DNA of 64,000 nucleotides from Orobanche coerulescens (Eukaryota > Streptophyta > Magnoliopsida > Lamiales > Orobanchaceae), in assembly GCA_033398695.1 (NCBI GenBank), contig CM065812.1, positions 142,358,858 through 142,422,857 of the forward strand, written 5' to 3'. Under the pieces are notes generated by a model. That model did no database searches and was not told where the DNA came from. It saw only the letters and a program-made list of their open reading frames with translations. Below, piece after piece: positions 61,448 to 64,000 of this stretch. Within the stretch, counting starts at the first letter, position 1. Every line of letters starts with the position of its first letter. Made by a program: the position numbers and the translations under genes.

Positions 61448-61758
61448 TGTAACACCCCAACCCGACAAGGGTAGAAGTATCACATTATGGTGTCCAATCA
61501 GAACATACAAGGCAAGCGGAAGACTTATAAGCATAACAATTACAAGGGTATTCTAAGGAAAACAAATGAAATGCTAACTCTATACAATATGTAAAATAAT
61601 TCCAAACTAAATCCAATACCAGTCTAATCAAGATGCAAATGGGCTTCTAATCCTTACGGTAGTCCACTAAGAGCTCCTATGTACTCTTCACTCAAACCCA
61701 GCTTCCGACCTAAAACCTGCCGCAGGAAAAGAAATGCGGTTGAGCTTAAAAAGCTCAG

Positions 61759-61807
<49 letters not shown>

Positions 61808-64000
61808 AAACGAATAATCGATACGTATAAAAGAATGAGAAAAGAAATAATAAGCTCCTGCTAAAAAGAATGTCATCTGTCAAATGAATAGGGTATTAAC
61901 GGTCAACTGAACAAATATCGTGTGTCAACTAAATCAAGAATATGAAGAATCAAAGGATAACAGTATATAGTGCATTGGGGCAAGCATAGGGTATGACAAA
62001 GATATAGAGTAAGGTAAAGAAAGTCAGTAATCCACCATGAGTCCAAACCAAACAAACCATATCATATCATAGTAACCATGGAGTAGCTAGCTCCCAAAAT
62101 GTGAAGGATGTGTATTGCACACGACATCAATCAGCAAACCAAATGTATCATATCAAATACAAAACAAATATAGGATGCATCCATATGCCTCTGAAAAAGT
62201 ATTAGTGGCCATATCTTCAACATACAAAAGGGACGGGATGGCACATCACTCGACCACCCTGGACTCATGCCATTGGTGCATCAATGACACGGACATGGAA
62301 CCCCCATGCCTAATATAATGGCTCGGGTATCAAACTGAAGGGTCAAAGAATGTCATAGTAATGACACAGAATCCAAAGTCATCATAATATCATAATCATA
62401 GGTTCATATCAAAAGGTGCATAGCAAAGGTATCAAAATCAGAAGCTAAACAATCAAAAGATGTGAAAGGAAGTCATGAGAAACCTTATGAGAAAGGTCAG
62501 AATATCTGTACCTTAGCCAAAAGAAATGAAACAGACGAGGAAGTGATCATAAGGGAAACAACGCCACGCCTCCTTCAACGAATCTACATGGATTATATTC
62601 ACTTTTACTTATTAATGATCATATTAACATGATTAAGGTTTATTATTCCCATTAATAGTAAATTAGGATTTTTATCGTACTTAAACATGTAGTAATCAAA
62701 TTAAATACCATATTAGGTTATATGAAGATCATAGATAGTTCATTTAATGTATTAAACACTTACTTAAAGATTCCTTATGATTATGTTATACATATTAATG
62801 ATATAATAGGTTTTAAGTGCATAAATCACCTTTTAAGAAAATTCAGCTTGTAATATCAAAACATATATCACATTTCCGGATTTTTAAGGTATATTTGTGC
62901 ATTTTCTGGAGCCTTAGAAAAATTACTACAGGTAGATATATGTCTACTACTTTGTGTAATTTTTATAGAATTTTACAGGTAATATAACTATAGAATAAAA
63001 ATTCATTATCAAAACTAGTCCAGATTCGGTACCAGATTATAGAAAAGTAAGCAAATAGTACACCATGTTGTGCTACTTCAAAAATTCCACAAAAAATCAC
63101 AGAGACCATACACATCCTATATTTAAGACCTGTCCAATTAGAGCTAATGATACATTACTGATTTCAAAACAAAAATCAAATACCAAGGTCAAATTCGGAT
63201 TACCAAAACACAGTTTTGACTCTTGAACATGTAAAATCTAAAAAGATGACCTATAGGCCTCCAAAAATTATGAAATTTGATTTCCAAGTAGTACACATCC
63301 TAAATTTAGTTTTAGACTCAAGAAACTCAGAAAAACACTTTGGTATCATTAACTTACGACCCTAGCAACACGACCCAAAAATCTGCACAGCAACAACTCA
63401 CATAAAATCACACAAAACCAAGCCCTAAACCCACGAATTGAATGTGTATGCCCCTCATTAATAATTTAGGGTTTTATTTCCAGAATTGTATGCATGATTA
63501 GGGTGTATTAGGTCGACAATATGGGCTGAGGTAAAACACCAAAGATGAACACAAACATAACGATTACAAAACAGATTTTAGGGGGCGTATACTTTCATGA
63601 TTTCATGTAGCGTATAGTATTGTTATTCGTGTTACATTTTAACGAGACATATATAAGCATAACAACATGATTCATTGATTAGTATAACATGATTAAATCT
63701 GATTGAATATCATATGTATGCGTCGAATTGAGACAGAAAGCCAAGAGGGATAAAGATACCTTGATCGGATGGAAACGGATCAAAGAAACAAGAATCAAAA
63801 CCAAAACTCTTCCACAACAGTACTCTTCTCCTTCTTCTTGATTTTTTTTTCATACCACGAATTTGCAGGCTTAGGGCTGCTTCTGGTTTGCTGGTTTCGT
63901 TTATTTTGAGAGGTGGAAGGAAGTAGGAACACCGAATATTATAAGTAGGGGGAAATCGTATATTGAGTTTAGGAGTGAATAAGGAAAACCGTGTTGTTTA
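61448..64000 (-). repeat. 5' LTR of B, continues past the window
   Basis: Same LTR as 55071-57768, 2553 bp visible. It differs by an expanded (AT)n run at 61762-61804 and by about 210 bp near 62578-62788 absent from the other copy. Confidence 0.9.
61762..61804. repeat. (AT)n microsatellite
   Basis: About 21 AT units in the 5' LTR of B. The 3' LTR has only about five (ATATATATATA near 55389). Confidence 0.95.

Larger units (their letters stand above)
55071..64000 (-). mobile_element. Ty3/gypsy element B, minus-oriented, decayed interior
   Basis: 3' LTR 55071-57768, PPT, interior 57769-61447, PBS 61432-61443, 5' LTR from 61448 beyond the window. The interior is only 3.7 kb, of which 608 bp is a MITE. 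The one coding remnant I can name is a protease-like stretch at 60685-60900. The lineage within Ty3/gypsy is unresolved. It interrupts the Athila element; the right flank is outside, so the TSD cannot be tested. Confidence 0.85.

Overview
The window is nuclear DNA of a flowering plant, probably a eudicot, from a repeat-dense and probably heterochromatic block. Evidence: plant-specific LTR-retrotransposon lineages (Tat/Retand, Athila and Tekay-like Ty3/gypsy; Sirevirus-like and other Ty1/copia), tRNA-iMet and tRNA-Asp type primer binding sites, 5-bp target-site duplications (TSDs), a hAT-type MITE, and no recognisable host gene, rRNA or tRNA. Species cannot be named from the sequence.

Layout. 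1-3171: 3' part of a Tat/Retand-type element with an antisense, spliced extra gene (minus strand), a PPT and the 3' LTR. 3172-4772: 3' end and LTR of a Sirevirus-like copia element. 4775-5546: piece of a minus-strand gypsy LTR. 5547-about 12497: Tekay-like element 'T1' (LTR, PBS, leader intron, one gag-pol frame with eight stops), fused without its 3' LTR to a copia element. About 12498-17637: minus-strand copia arranged interior-LTR-interior. 17638-17948: AT-rich DNA plus a probable hAT fragment.

17949-55070 is one deep nest. An Athila-type element (LTR 17949-19501; gag split at 20529/53631; protease to about 55035) holds composite 'A' (20530-53630; LTR-interior-LTR-interior-LTR, no pol). 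A holds Tekay-like 'D' (23872-43672). D's 5' LTR holds minus-strand 'C' (24111-34753). C's 5' LTR holds a solo Tat-type LTR (31838-33025). Four boundaries have 5-bp TSDs, two perfect and two with one mismatch, and empty-site sequence exists in related copies. That is five levels.

55071-64000: minus-strand gypsy element 'B' (3' LTR, decayed interior with a 608-bp hAT MITE, PBS, and a 5' LTR running off the end) interrupts the Athila element.

No element here is autonomous: every gag or pol region carries stops, frameshifts or deletions. The most interesting signals are (1) the antisense Tat gene, whose three inferred exons join in one frame through canonical splice sites with a single internal stop; (2) family-specific CG-containing palindrome clusters upstream of the TATA box in most LTR families, with one motif shared between gypsy and copia LTRs; (3) leader introns before gag in three Tekay-like families; (4) element C, with near-identical LTRs around a deleted interior whose protease region is replaced by a 56-bp hairpin minisatellite; (5) the tandem composite A with lesions shared by both interiors.
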